NCBI RefSeq assembly: GCF_024181725.1
Contig: NZ_CP028908.1
Coordinates: 4,887,501 to 4,951,500, forward strand
Source of the DNA: Bradyrhizobium sp. WD16
GTDB taxonomy: Bacteria > Pseudomonadota > Alphaproteobacteria > Rhizobiales > Xanthobacteraceae
DNA: 64,000 nt
Direction: 5' to 3'
The notes beneath the pieces were generated by a model. That model did not search any database. It was not told where the DNA came from and worked only from the letters and a program-made list of their open reading frames with translations. Position numbers and translations under genes: made by a program. Of this stretch, positions 8,083-16,287 are shown one piece after another (within the stretch, counting starts at the first letter, position 1; every line of letters starts with the position of its first letter).

Positions 8083-8880
8083 ATGTCGCCGCTGCCACGT
8101 TCGATCGTCATCACCGGCGCCAGCAGCGGGATCGGCCGCGCACTCGCGATCGCCTATGCGGCGCCCGGCATCCGGCTGGCGCTGGCCGGGCGCGACGAGG
8201 GCCGCCTCGACGACGCCGCTGCGCAATGTTCGGCCAAGGGCGCCGCCGTCAGGACGGAACAAATCGACATTCGCGACCGCGACGGCATGGCGGACTGGAT
8301 CCGTACCGTCGACGACGCCGATCCGATCGACCTCGCGGTTGCCGGCGCCGGCGTCACCGCCGGGCTCGGCCTCGGCCGGCTGCGCGAGAACCCGACGATC
8401 GTGCGTAACGTGATCGCGACCAACCTGGTCGGCGCCATCAACACCATCGACCCCTTGGCGGAACGGATGTGCATGCGGGGACGCGGCCATATCGCCGTCA
8501 TCGGGTCGATCGGCGCTTTGCGCGGACTGCCCTCCTGCCCCGCCTACAGCGCCAGCAAGGCCGGCCTCCACGCCTATGCGGAGTCGATTCGGCCAAGTCT
8601 TGCCTCGCAGGGCGTGGCCATCACCATCATCGCCCCGGGCTTCGTCGACACCGCGCTCAACCGCGACCTCGTCGCTCCGAAGCCGCTGATGATGAGCGCG
8701 GAGCGCGCTGCCGCCATCATCCGGCGCAGGCTTGAGCGCGGCGAAAAGGTCATCGCCTTTCCGCGCCTCTTGGCTCTCGGCCTGCAATTGACCCGGCTCC
8801 TGCCGGCGCGCTGGACCGATCTGGCGTTTGCCGGAGTGCATGTCGACGTGCCCGAGCGCGCCGACCTGTACGATGATTGA
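8083..8880 (+). CDS. Short-chain dehydrogenase/reductase
   Basis: 265 aa classical SDR. The cofactor motif TGASSGIG is at 11-18, and the catalytic triad is Ser142, Tyr155 and Lys159 (YSASK). The C-terminus has extra residues ending in VPERADLYDD. It could be the 3-ketoacyl-ACP reductase of the local elongation module, or it could reduce 3-ketosphinganine or 3-ketoceramide in place of the CerR-type reductase, which is not in the window. The sequence cannot separate these. Its last two codons overlap the ATG of the glycosyltransferase gene. Confidence 0.8.
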   Translation: MSPLPRSIVITGASSGIGRALAIAYAAPGIRLALAGRDEGRLDDAAAQCSAKGAAVRTEQIDIRDRDGMADWIRTVDDADPIDLAVAGAGVTAGLGLGRLRENPTIVRNVIATNLVGAINTIDPLAERMCMRGRGHIAVIGSIGALRGLPSCPAYSASKAGLHAYAESIRPSLASQGVAITIIAPGFVDTALNRDLVAPKPLMMSAERAAAIIRRRLERGEKVIAFPRLLALGLQLTRLLPARWTDLAFAGVHVDVPERADLYDD

Positions 8881-10027
8881 CGGCGTGGCGGCGATGGACG
8901 TGTTGTCGATGATATCGATCGCGGCGGCGTCATGGTGGGCGATCTCCTGCGCCCTCCGGGTCGCAACGGTTTCCGCCGCATTGCTGCAGCCGCGGCTGCG
9001 GCGACGCCTGGCGGTACGGCGGGATCAGCCGCCTGTCTCGATCGTGATCCCCATCCGCCGGCTGGAGGCCGACGCCGAGGCGGCCTTTGCATCGGTCTTC
9101 CGCCAACGCTACCCGCAGATCGAGGTGCTGGTGTCCGCCGCCGAAGACCGCTCGCCGATGATCGAGATCGCGAGGCGCGTCGCGGAGCAGTGTCCGTCCG
9201 TCGACGCGCAGATCCTGACGGGGAACAAGCGCGTCACGCCGAACCCCAAGGTCAGCAACCTCGCGCCGGCGATCGCCGCCGCCCGAAACGACCATATCGT
9301 GATCAAGGATTCGAACATTCTGCTGAGGCCCGACCAGCTCGCCGATCTGATGGCGAACCTCACCGGCGGCATCGGCCTTGTCTGCGCGATCCCCATCGCC
9401 GTGGCGCCGGTCGGCTTCGCCGCCGAACTCGAACGGGCCTTTCTCAATGGTCAGGCGGCGCCTTTGACGCTGGCGCTATCCGTCGCCGGCGCCGACGTCG
9501 GCTTCGGCAAGGTGATGCTGTTCGATCGCCGTGATCTCGCGCGCGCCGGCGGCATCGGTTTGATGGCCCCGGCCTTCGGCGATGACCATGCCCTCTCTCA
9601 GGGGCTGGCGCGACTTGGCTTGCGGACGGTCTTCGCCGGGAAAGAGATTCGCCAGGTGATCGGTCGACGGCCGTTCAGCGAAGTCTGGGATCGTCACCTG
9701 CGCTGGATGGTCATCCGCCGCATCCAGGCGCCACTGGCCTTCTGCGGTGAACCGCTCGTCAGCGGGGCCTTCACGGCGCTGGCAGGCTCGGTCGGAGCAG
9801 CAGTGTTCGGCGCCCCCTGGTGGCTGATGGCGGCGGCGACCCTCGGCGGCTGGGTGTCGCTCGACCTCGGCTTTTTCGCCGCCAAGGGCTGGGGCTGGTC
9901 ATGGACATCTCCGCTGGCCGGGCTCTGCCGGGAAGTCCTGATCCCTGTCATGTGGCTGAAGGCGCTGGTCGATCGCAAGGTGACATGGGCCGGCCTGCCG
10001 TTCGATGTTCCCGCCAAAGCGTCATGA
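8873..10027 (+). CDS. GT21-type glycosyltransferase, candidate ceramide glucosyltransferase
   Basis: 384 aa from the ATG that overlaps the SDR stop (ATGATTGA). An N-terminal membrane segment (about residues 8-38) precedes a GT-A domain starting VSIVIPIRRLE. The GT21 pattern is present: D2 in IKDSN (about 144-148), D3 in FGDDHAL (about 235-241), and the (Q/R)xxRW motif as RHLRW (about 274-278), followed by two or three C-terminal membrane segments. GT21 contains eukaryotic ceramide glucosyltransferase and a characterised Agrobacterium homologue; HpnI-like enzymes are related. Next to ceramide-synthesis candidates, transfer of a sugar to ceramide at the inner membrane is the likely reaction. 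Sugar identity is unknown. Confidence 0.75.
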   Translation: MIDGVAAMDVLSMISIAAASWWAISCALRVATVSAALLQPRLRRRLAVRRDQPPVSIVIPIRRLEADAEAAFASVFRQRYPQIEVLVSAAEDRSPMIEIARRVAEQCPSVDAQILTGNKRVTPNPKVSNLAPAIAAARNDHIVIKDSNILLRPDQLADLMANLTGGIGLVCAIPIAVAPVGFAAELERAFLNGQAAPLTLALSVAGADVGFGKVMLFDRRDLARAGGIGLMAPAFGDDHALSQGLARLGLRTVFAGKEIRQVIGRRPFSEVWDRHLRWMVIRRIQAPLAFCGEPLVSGAFTALAGSVGAAVFGAPWWLMAAATLGGWVSLDLGFFAAKGWGWSWTSPLAGLCREVLIPVMWLKALVDRKVTWAGLPFDVPAKAS

Positions 10028-10038
10028 TCACCGCCTGA

Positions 10039-11661
10039 TCAAACGGCCGCCCGCCCGATCATCGCCGGCGCCTCGGGCAAGACCATGCCGGTGTCGATCG
10101 ACCTTATCTGCCGAACAAGGCTCGCGATCACCTCCTCCGAGAATGGTCCAACATGGAGGTAGAGCAGAAACAATGACACCACCTGCTTGAGCGCCCTGGG
10201 ATTGCGGACCGCGCATTCGGCGATGGTGGCGACGAATCCGGCCAGCAGCTTGGGCCGCCGCACGCTCAGGAACCACAACAGGCGGCCGACCGTCGCCGCG
10301 TCGTTCAGGATCACGCGCCACGGCACGCTGGCCTCGACGCGGGCCGGCGCCAGCAGCCGGGCGACGGTCCGGATCCGGGCGAAGAACGCCTCCGGCCGGT
10401 TGATCCGCTCCAGCACGGACCTGTAATCGGCCAGGACATCGCGCCGGGCACGGGCCGTGCTGAAGTTGAGGCCTTCGGTGCATTGGTCGCCGCCATCGGC
10501 GCCGCTGACGAAGCCGAAATCGATCTCCGGATTGAGCCGCCCTTCCCGTTCGAGCCGCCGCGACAGCTGGGTCTGTGGCAGCGCGGTCAAAAGCCCGACC
10601 ATGCAGATCGGCAGCGCTGCGGCCTCGATGCAGGCGACCATTTCTTCGGCCATACCGTCGGTCTCGCTGTCGAAGCCGACCACGAAGCCAGCGGTCACGA
10701 ACATCCCGGCGCGATAGATCCTGTGGACGCAATCGGTGAGATTGCGCCGCGCATTCTGCTTCTTCCGGGTCGAGAGCAGCGCCTCCTGGTTCGGACTTTC
10801 GATGCCGATGAAGACCGCACCGAAATTGGCGTCGCGCAGCAAATGCAGCAGTACCTCGTCGTCGGCGAGGTTGATCGATGCCTGGGTACTGAAAGTGAAC
10901 GGAAATCCGCGTGCCTGCTGCCAGGCGCACAGATGCGGCAGGAACTGCTTCACCGCCTTCTTGTTGCCGATGAGGTTGTCGTCGACGAAATCGACATGAC
11001 CACGATACCCGAGCTGGTAGAGGATCTCGAGCTCGCCCAGCAGCTGGTCCGTCGCCTTGGCGCGCGGCACCCGACCGTAGAGCTCGATGATGTCGCAGAA
11101 CTCGCAAGTGAACGGACAGCCTCGCGAGAACTGGACGGAAAGCGCAAGATAATGCTCGAATTTCAGCAGATCGAAACGCGGCGTCGGGCTCCTGGTCACG
11201 TCGACCGTGAATTTCTCCGCCTCGAACAATCCCTGCCGCGCTCCGGACTCCCAGGCCTCGATGAAAGCATCGATCGTCGCCTCGACCTCGCCCGGCATGC
11301 GGAAATCCGCAATCCGGTAGACCTGCGGGCTCGACGTGACGTCGGGCCCGCCGACCACCACGGGCTTGCCGTGCGCCTGACCGAGCTCGATCAGGCGCAG
11401 CGTATCTGCCCGCTGCGGGATCATCCCGCCGGTCATCACCATATCGGCCCATGCGAGGTCGGTTTCGGTGACGTCCTCGGCATTGCGATCGATGAGGCGG
11501 ACCGACCATTCCTTTGGCAGCATCGCCGCGACGGTGATCAGGCCGAGCGGCGGCTCCATGCGGCGCTTGCCGGCGATCTCGCAGGTCGTCGTCAGGCTCC
11601 AGAACGACGCCAGGTCGAAGCGCGGATAGACGAGAAGGACATTGCATCGCGTCGCGGCCAT
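10039..11661 (-). CDS. B12-binding-domain radical SAM enzyme
   Basis: 540 aa from the ATG of MAATRCNVLLVYPRF; the open frame extends upstream but overlaps the next gene. An N-terminal Rossmann-like domain of the B12-binding type (about residues 6-130) is followed by the radical SAM core with Cys182, Cys186 and Cys189 in RGCPFTCEFC. A C-terminal region follows, of the kind (DUF4070) seen in HpnJ-like enzymes. The canonical DxHxxG cobalamin ligand motif is not evident. Relatives act on lipid or natural-product carbon skeletons. It is convergent with the GT21 gene, 11 bp apart. A role in modifying the local lipid is inferred from position. Confidence 0.8.
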   Translation of the reverse strand: MAATRCNVLLVYPRFDLASFWSLTTTCEIAGKRRMEPPLGLITVAAMLPKEWSVRLIDRNAEDVTETDLAWADMVMTGGMIPQRADTLRLIELGQAHGKPVVVGGPDVTSSPQVYRIADFRMPGEVEATIDAFIEAWESGARQGLFEAEKFTVDVTRSPTPRFDLLKFEHYLALSVQFSRGCPFTCEFCDIIELYGRVPRAKATDQLLGELEILYQLGYRGHVDFVDDNLIGNKKAVKQFLPHLCAWQQARGFPFTFSTQASINLADDEVLLHLLRDANFGAVFIGIESPNQEALLSTRKKQNARRNLTDCVHRIYRAGMFVTAGFVVGFDSETDGMAEEMVACIEAAALPICMVGLLTALPQTQLSRRLEREGRLNPEIDFGFVSGADGGDQCTEGLNFSTARARRDVLADYRSVLERINRPEAFFARIRTVARLLAPARVEASVPWRVILNDAATVGRLLWFLSVRRPKLLAGFVATIAECAVRNPRALKQVVSLFLLYLHVGPFSEEVIASLVRQIRSIDTGMVLPEAPAMIGRAAV

Positions 11662-11696
11662 GGTCGTCCCTCCCGTTGCGGCCGAACTGCCGTCGC

Positions 11697-12917
11697 TCAA
11701 TACCCCATCAGACCGCAACAGCGGGCGCAGACCGGCATCAGGCCGTCGCGACCGACGCTGGCCCGGAATTTCATATAAGGCTCCGAATTCCACAATTCGG
11801 TGATCGTCGACGTCTTGATGTTGCCGACCACGTAGTCGTGGTAATCGCGGCACGGCGACACATCGCCATTGCTGTTGATCTCGACCGCCTGAAAGATCGC
11901 CGCGCATTCGTCATAGCCGAAACGCTCCTGGTGATCGGTGTAATAGGCCGTCAGCTTGTCGGATCCGGCAATCGGCGGAATCAATGCGACCGCCGGCGAC
12001 GACCACCTCGCCGATCGTTCCATCACCGCCTGCAGCTGATCATCCAGCGCCTGCGTATCGCTCGGCTTCCAGCTCCCGACCCAGCCGCGATGGCGCGTCG
12101 GATAGAACCCGAACCGGCGGAAGAAGTCCTGCTCATGCGCCTGCGCGTTGTCGCTGTCGATCCACCACGACAGATAGAAGACGAACAGATCGACCTTGTC
12201 CCGGAAGGTCTCGTAGATGTCGACGAGATGCTTGCAGTTGGCCGCCGAGATGACCGTCAGCGCCGCGATGAACGGCAGGCCGCGGCCATGACTGACCCTC
12301 GCCTCGTTGACGGCATCGAGACCGCGGCACAGTTCGCGGAAATTGTCGCCGCCGCCGCCGGCCGCCGGCCGCAATCCGTTGTGGAGATCGGCGGTATGGC
12401 CGTCCACGGAGACCTGCAGCAGGAACAGCGGCGCCTTGACGAGCCGCTCCGCCGATGCCGCCACCCGCGTGCCGTTGGTCGCGATGCTCACCGGCAGGCC
12501 GAGTTCGGAGGCGCCGTCGATCAGATCGAGGATGCCGTCATACAGCATCGGCTCGCCGCCCCAGAAATAGACCAGCGGCCCGTGACCGTGGTCGACCATG
12601 TCCTGCAGTAGTTCGAGATAGCGGCGCGACGGGATTTCCCTCTCCTTCAGATGCCTGAGGCTGGAGTTGATGAGGTAGCCGTTGTCGCCCCACTGCCCGC
12701 AGGTGTGGCAGCGCAGATTGCAGCGGTCGGTCAGGCGAAAGCTCGCCTGGCGGATCTTTCCCGCTTCGCCGGCGGCACGGCCGACCCTGAATTTGCTGAA
12801 TATCCGCTTGTCCGCCTCCATTTGGATCAGCTTGGTCGCGATCCACGGATGCGGAAGCATGCGTCGCGCGTAGCGCGCCGCCGTCGCGATCCCCAGGCTG
12901 CTCGTCTTTGCCATCAT
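11697..12917 (-). CDS. Radical SAM protein with SPASM-like C-terminal cysteine cluster
   Basis: About 406 aa. The first ATG is chosen over a TTG two codons upstream. The radical SAM motif CNLRCHTC is at about residues 66-73, with YFWGGEPMLY (GGE motif) and SIATNGT downstream. The C-terminus carries further cysteines (ECAAIF, SPCRDYH and VCARCCGLMG), as in SPASM/twitch domains that bind auxiliary Fe-S clusters. The gene is 35 bp upstream of the B12-type radical SAM gene and co-directional, so the pair probably acts in one pathway. The substrate is unknown; HpnH-type lipid biosynthesis enzymes and peptide-modifying enzymes share this architecture. Confidence 0.8.
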   Translation of the reverse strand: MMAKTSSLGIATAARYARRMLPHPWIATKLIQMEADKRIFSKFRVGRAAGEAGKIRQASFRLTDRCNLRCHTCGQWGDNGYLINSSLRHLKEREIPSRRYLELLQDMVDHGHGPLVYFWGGEPMLYDGILDLIDGASELGLPVSIATNGTRVAASAERLVKAPLFLLQVSVDGHTADLHNGLRPAAGGGGDNFRELCRGLDAVNEARVSHGRGLPFIAALTVISAANCKHLVDIYETFRDKVDLFVFYLSWWIDSDNAQAHEQDFFRRFGFYPTRHRGWVGSWKPSDTQALDDQLQAVMERSARWSSPAVALIPPIAGSDKLTAYYTDHQERFGYDECAAIFQAVEINSNGDVSPCRDYHDYVVGNIKTSTITELWNSEPYMKFRASVGRDGLMPVCARCCGLMGY

Positions 12918-13016
12918 GCCCAACCGTTACCGATCGCCCCAAATTCACACTCAACGCTCAACCAGCGCTCAAGCCGCCGCTGCGCTGCAGCGCAGATCCG
13001 GCCTCATCGTCCCGCG

Positions 13017-14246
13017 TCACGCCAGCTTCAGCAGCCCCGCAACCTCGGCCACTGCGTCGATCGCCGTTCTGATCTGCTCGGCCGTATGGGCCGCCGAGAC
13101 GCTGAATCGCAGCACCACTTCGCCGTCCGGCGTCGCGGGCGGCACCAGGAGATTGACGTAGATGCCGCGGTCCAGCAGTTCCTTCCAGAATTGATATCCC
13201 ATTGCCAGCCCCGGCATCCGGATGCTTCCGACCGGTCCCGGATCCGCGCAGGGTTTGACGCCAATGGTGGCGAGGCCGCCATGCAGCGCCGCCGCATTGC
13301 GCCAGAGGTTCTCCCGCAATCGGGGCTCGCTGCCGATCAGGCGGATCGCCTCCCGTGCGGCCGCAATGATCGGCGGCGGCAGCGACGCGGTATATAAATA
13401 CGGTCTGCTCATGAAGCGCAGCGCGCGCAGCTCGCTCGCGCCGCTGACGGCGTAGCCGCCGATGCCGCCGATGCTCTTGCTGAACGTGCCGACGATCAGG
13501 TCGACATCGGCCTCGACGCCAAGATGTTCCGCGATGCCCCGTCCATGGCGGCCATAGATGCCGAGGGAATGGGCTTCGTCGACCACGACGACGGCGCCAT
13601 GGCGACGCGCGACGGCAGTCAGGCCTTTGAGTTCGCCGAGGTCGCCCCGGACACTGTAGAGCCCCTCGCAGACGACCAGTGTCTGCGGCCCGGGGACCTT
13701 GCTGGCGGCGAAGCGGCGTTCGAGATCGGCGCTGTCGTTGTGAGCAAAGGTTTCGACCTGGGCGCCGCTCAGGCGACAGGCGTCGAAGATACTGGCATGA
13801 CAATGGGCATCGGCGAAGATCAGGTCGCCCTTGCGCACCAGCGCCGAGATCACCCCCAGATTGGCCATGAATCCTGTGCTGAAGACGACCGCATCGCTGC
13901 GTCCGTAAAGGGTGGCGATGTCGCGCTCGAGCATCACGTGCAGGCGGTGATTTCCCGCGGCGACCCGCGATGCCGTCGACCCCGTGCCGAAATGCCGCGT
14001 GGCCTCGATCGCGGCGCCGATACACGCGGGATGGAAGTTCAGTCCGAGGTAGCTGTTGGTGCCGAACATCAGCGTCGGCCGGCCGTCGATCACGGCCGTC
14101 GCGGCGTCGACGACATCGTCGACGACGATGCTCAGCGGATTGGTGCGTGCTTCGGCCAGCCGTTCCAGGGAGCTGCCGAGGCGATCGGCGCGCGACAGTA
14201 TCCCATTTGCATTGTCCTGCATGAACTGCCGGTTTTCCTGCTGCAT
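13017..14246 (-). CDS. spt: Alpha-oxoamine synthase, candidate serine palmitoyltransferase
   Basis: 409 aa from the ATG of MQQENRQFMQ. It is a PLP-dependent fold-type I enzyme of the alpha-oxoamine synthase family: TNSYLGLN (about 63-70), HASIFD (about 150-155), DEAHSLG (about 223-229), and the PLP Schiff-base lysine at about 257 in GTFSKSIGGIGGY. Family members condense an amino acid with an acyl-CoA: BioF, Kbl, HemA and SPT. The pattern around the lysine and the absence of bio genes nearby favour SPT, which joins serine with a fatty acyl-CoA to start sphingolipid synthesis. The acyltransferase, ACP and GT21 neighbours agree. An AONS-like enzyme of other specificity remains possible. Confidence 0.75.
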   Translation of the reverse strand: MQQENRQFMQDNANGILSRADRLGSSLERLAEARTNPLSIVVDDVVDAATAVIDGRPTLMFGTNSYLGLNFHPACIGAAIEATRHFGTGSTASRVAAGNHRLHVMLERDIATLYGRSDAVVFSTGFMANLGVISALVRKGDLIFADAHCHASIFDACRLSGAQVETFAHNDSADLERRFAASKVPGPQTLVVCEGLYSVRGDLGELKGLTAVARRHGAVVVVDEAHSLGIYGRHGRGIAEHLGVEADVDLIVGTFSKSIGGIGGYAVSGASELRALRFMSRPYLYTASLPPPIIAAAREAIRLIGSEPRLRENLWRNAAALHGGLATIGVKPCADPGPVGSIRMPGLAMGYQFWKELLDRGIYVNLLVPPATPDGEVVLRFSVSAAHTAEQIRTAIDAVAEVAGLLKLA

Positions 14247-14290
14247 GAACTCGCCTTTAAAGTCACCCGTCACCGAAAATCCAGTGCGAC

Positions 14291-15592
14291 TTACCCGGTA
14301 TGACGCGACCAGGCGATTGATTTGTGCAAACGGCGCAACGCTCGACCCGCCGCTATCTCGCTGTCGCCGTTGCCGGTCGCCGCGGCATCCGTCACCGGCG
14401 CGCCCAGCCATCCGAGCAGTAGCGGGGCGTCCGGCGCTCCCGGCACCTGCGCGGTTGCGGTGGCGACCCGGCGGTCAAAGGCACCGATGCGCGCCAGCGC
14501 CATTGCGCCAGCGGCCACCAGCTCGGCACCGATGAGGGTCGCGATCGCGAAGACCATTCGCAGATCCGAGAGCGTCTGCTCGATCGAGAAGACGATGGCG
14601 AAGTGCAGCACCACGATCAGGGCACAAACCAGCGGCGCGCGATGTCCGCGGCGGCCGGCAAGATTGCGCCAGACCGGCAACAGTTCGAGCCCGAGCCAGG
14701 TGTGTAGAAGAGCCAGGAGTGGGATCGCGAACCGGTTGATAGCCTCGTGCGTCCATTCCCGCGCCTCTCCGGGGGCGGCGAAGGCATTCGAGCGTTGCTC
14801 GAGGAAGCGCGGCGTCGGCAGTTCGTCGATGATCGTGTAGTCGCGTTTCAGCCCTCGGCCGCCATATTCGTTCAACGGAACGAACATGCGGTCATAGGCG
14901 ACAACCCGGGCCTGCGTCTGGCCGCCCTGGTAGCTCTGGACGGTGCCGTCGAGCAGCACGACGCCGCTGTCGTCGCCCTGCTTTTCGAACACGGCGTAAC
15001 GCGCCTGGAATACCCGCTCTCCATCGTCGGCGGCGCGTTCGCGAATGAAGACGTCGGCCACCTCGTTGCTGTTGATGTAGTTCTTGAAGAAGACGACCTG
15101 GCGCCCATGATTGAATTGATTGAAAGCGCCGACCTTCAGCAATGCAGGATTGATGCCGTGTCGCAACGAATACAGGACGTCGTGGAGGTGTCCCGCCGTC
15201 AACGGAATGACCAAGCAAGTCAGCACGTAACCCAGTACCACTGCGGCCGCCGCGACGACGAGACCGGGCCGCCGCGCCGCAAACGTTGAGCGGCCGCTCG
15301 AATAGATCGTCAGCAGCACGCCTTCACTGGCAAAACGCCCGTAGGACCAGACGATCGCGATGGCGATCAGGGCCGGCAGGACGTGGTAGAGGATCATCGG
15401 TCCAATGCTGGCGAGCGCCGGCCACGCCAGATTGGTGTAGAGCGCCTCTTCTCCCAGATGACTGATCAGCGAGACCAGGATCACAGGACCGGAGAAAACC
15501 GCGACGACCACCACGGAGGCGAGCAGAATCTGTTGTGTCAGATACCTGTCGATGACGCCAACCACGAAATGTGCCCCCCCGGCCACGACCAT
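14291..15592 (-). CDS. LptF/LptG (YjgP/YjgQ) family permease, solitary copy
   Basis: About 433 aa; the start codon is uncertain, and an ATG after GGAGGGG was chosen. It begins with the family hallmark IDRYLTQQI and has three N-terminal membrane segments. A large periplasmic beta-jellyroll region follows (about 130-270, containing FFKNYINSNEVADVF), then three C-terminal membrane segments. In the Lpt system two such permeases with LptB extract lipopolysaccharide. Here there is one gene with no partner or ATPase, 44 bp upstream of the SPT-like gene on the same strand. I infer a role in moving the sphingolipid, or a lipid carrying it, toward the outer membrane. It could instead be the cell's ordinary LptF or LptG. 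Confidence 0.75.
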   Translation of the reverse strand: MVVAGGAHFVVGVIDRYLTQQILLASVVVVAVFSGPVILVSLISHLGEEALYTNLAWPALASIGPMILYHVLPALIAIAIVWSYGRFASEGVLLTIYSSGRSTFAARRPGLVVAAAAVVLGYVLTCLVIPLTAGHLHDVLYSLRHGINPALLKVGAFNQFNHGRQVVFFKNYINSNEVADVFIRERAADDGERVFQARYAVFEKQGDDSGVVLLDGTVQSYQGGQTQARVVAYDRMFVPLNEYGGRGLKRDYTIIDELPTPRFLEQRSNAFAAPGEAREWTHEAINRFAIPLLALLHTWLGLELLPVWRNLAGRRGHRAPLVCALIVVLHFAIVFSIEQTLSDLRMVFAIATLIGAELVAAGAMALARIGAFDRRVATATAQVPGAPDAPLLLGWLGAPVTDAAATGNGDSEIAAGRALRRLHKSIAWSRHTG

Positions 15593-15655
15593 CGACCGGA
15601 ACGCCCCTCCCACAGGACGGTCCCGGCGACGCCGGCCCCCCGACGCCCAATTGCT

Positions 15656-15688
15656 GGTGCGGTGGATCTGTCAGATCCAAAACCGCGC
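15656..15688. repeat. Shrunken type C hairpin (loop deleted)
   Basis: GTGCGGTGGATCTG is followed at once by CAGATCC and an A/C-rich right end finishing CCGCGC. The arms match those of the intact C unit immediately downstream, but the central 40 bp are missing. It looks like a C unit that has lost its loop and inner stem. The ends are the CG form (GTGCG/CGC) and not the TA form (AGTGTG/CACACT) of its neighbour. Confidence 0.6.
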
Positions 15689-15689
15689 G

Positions 15690-15763
15690 AGTGTGATGGA
15701 TCTGACGCTCGTATCAGCGTTGCAGCGAATTCTCCGTACGCGCGTCAGATCCAAAACCACACT
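15690..15763. repeat. Type C hairpin unit, intact
   Basis: 74-bp palindrome with AGTGTG...CACACT ends and inner arms GGATCTGACG and CGTCAGATCC. The central part contains GCGTTGCAGCGAATTC. The right end is flanked by TAG. A second C unit at 60118-60353 is interrupted by an A-L-B composite. Confidence 0.85.
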
Positions 15764-15780
15764 AGAATCATAATTATACG

Positions 15781-15852
15781 AGTGTCCCCTTGGTTCTAAC
15801 ATTCGTACGAGTGCCCGCTGCAAAGCGATACGAACGTTGGAACCGGGACACT
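15781..15852. repeat. Type D hairpin unit
   Basis: 72-bp palindrome with ends AGTGTCCC and GGGACACT and arms GGTTCTAACATTCGTA/TACGAACGTTGGAACC (one or two mismatches). It abuts the next B unit, sharing one CTAG junction. The TTCTAACATTCG core recurs in a looser hairpin near 49963-50018. Confidence 0.85.
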
Positions 15853-16015
15853 AGTGTGGCGTCTCGCAATTGCCTACCGCCTTCGCGGCAACCCTCTCGT
15901 AGGCAATTGCGAGACATAAGCCACACTAGCACTTTGATTTTGCTAGTGTCCCTATGTCTCCGAATGACCGTGCGAGCGTGAGGCAAACGAAGCGGTCATT
16001 CGGAGACGGGACACT
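15853..16015 (-). repeat. Composite hairpin element B-L-A (reverse orientation), copy 2
   Basis: Unit B occupies 15853-15927, the linker ACTAGCACTTTGATTTTGCTAGT-type sequence 15925-15947, and unit A 15945-16015. It is the reverse complement of the order seen in the other copies. Junctions are CTAG and the right flank is TA. The B unit directly follows the D unit, so four palindromes lie in one uninterrupted chain. Confidence 0.9.
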
Positions 16016-16287
16016 AGCAGCCACAACCAGGGGCTGCCGGCCCACCAAATACGAAATCATACTACATTCAAGATTGTGTCGTGGAAACACCGGGCAATCG
16101 ACATGCACAACCGGCCGCGATGGTTGTGCCGGTCGCGCTGCATAGCGGCATGGCTTTGCCAATTCGTTGTGATTGCAGGACTTCTTGGCTGATGGGCCGG
16201 TTCCGTGGCGATGTGCCTTGACCTGGCACAACTTGGTGCGGCCAATGTCGTCGCATTGTCATTGGCGTCGAAGGTGTTGAGCGGGAC

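Larger units (their letters stand above)
15614..16287. other. Gene-free 0.67 kb made mostly of hairpin elements
   Basis: This divergent intergenic region lies between the LptF/G-type gene and the first GT4 gene. It is occupied from 15656 to 16015 by hairpin units C', C, D, B, L and A. The remaining 16016-16287 holds the unmarked upstream region of the glycosyltransferase gene. No coding sequence was recognised. Confidence 0.8.

Noticed and set aside
5979-8880. Considered a polyketide or unsaturated-fatty-acid island
   Set aside because: There is no acyltransferase, chain-length factor, cyclase or desaturase; the flanking sphingolipid candidates give a better context.
13017-14246. BioF (8-amino-7-oxononanoate synthase) or Kbl as the identity of the alpha-oxoamine synthase
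   Set aside because: No biotin or threonine-degradation genes are nearby, and the bCerS-like, ACP and GT21 genes favour serine palmitoyltransferase, although the reaction is not proven.
15656-16015. Considered a CRISPR array because of repeated similar units
   Set aside because: Units are palindromes of different sequence with no constant repeat/spacer rhythm, and no cas genes are present.
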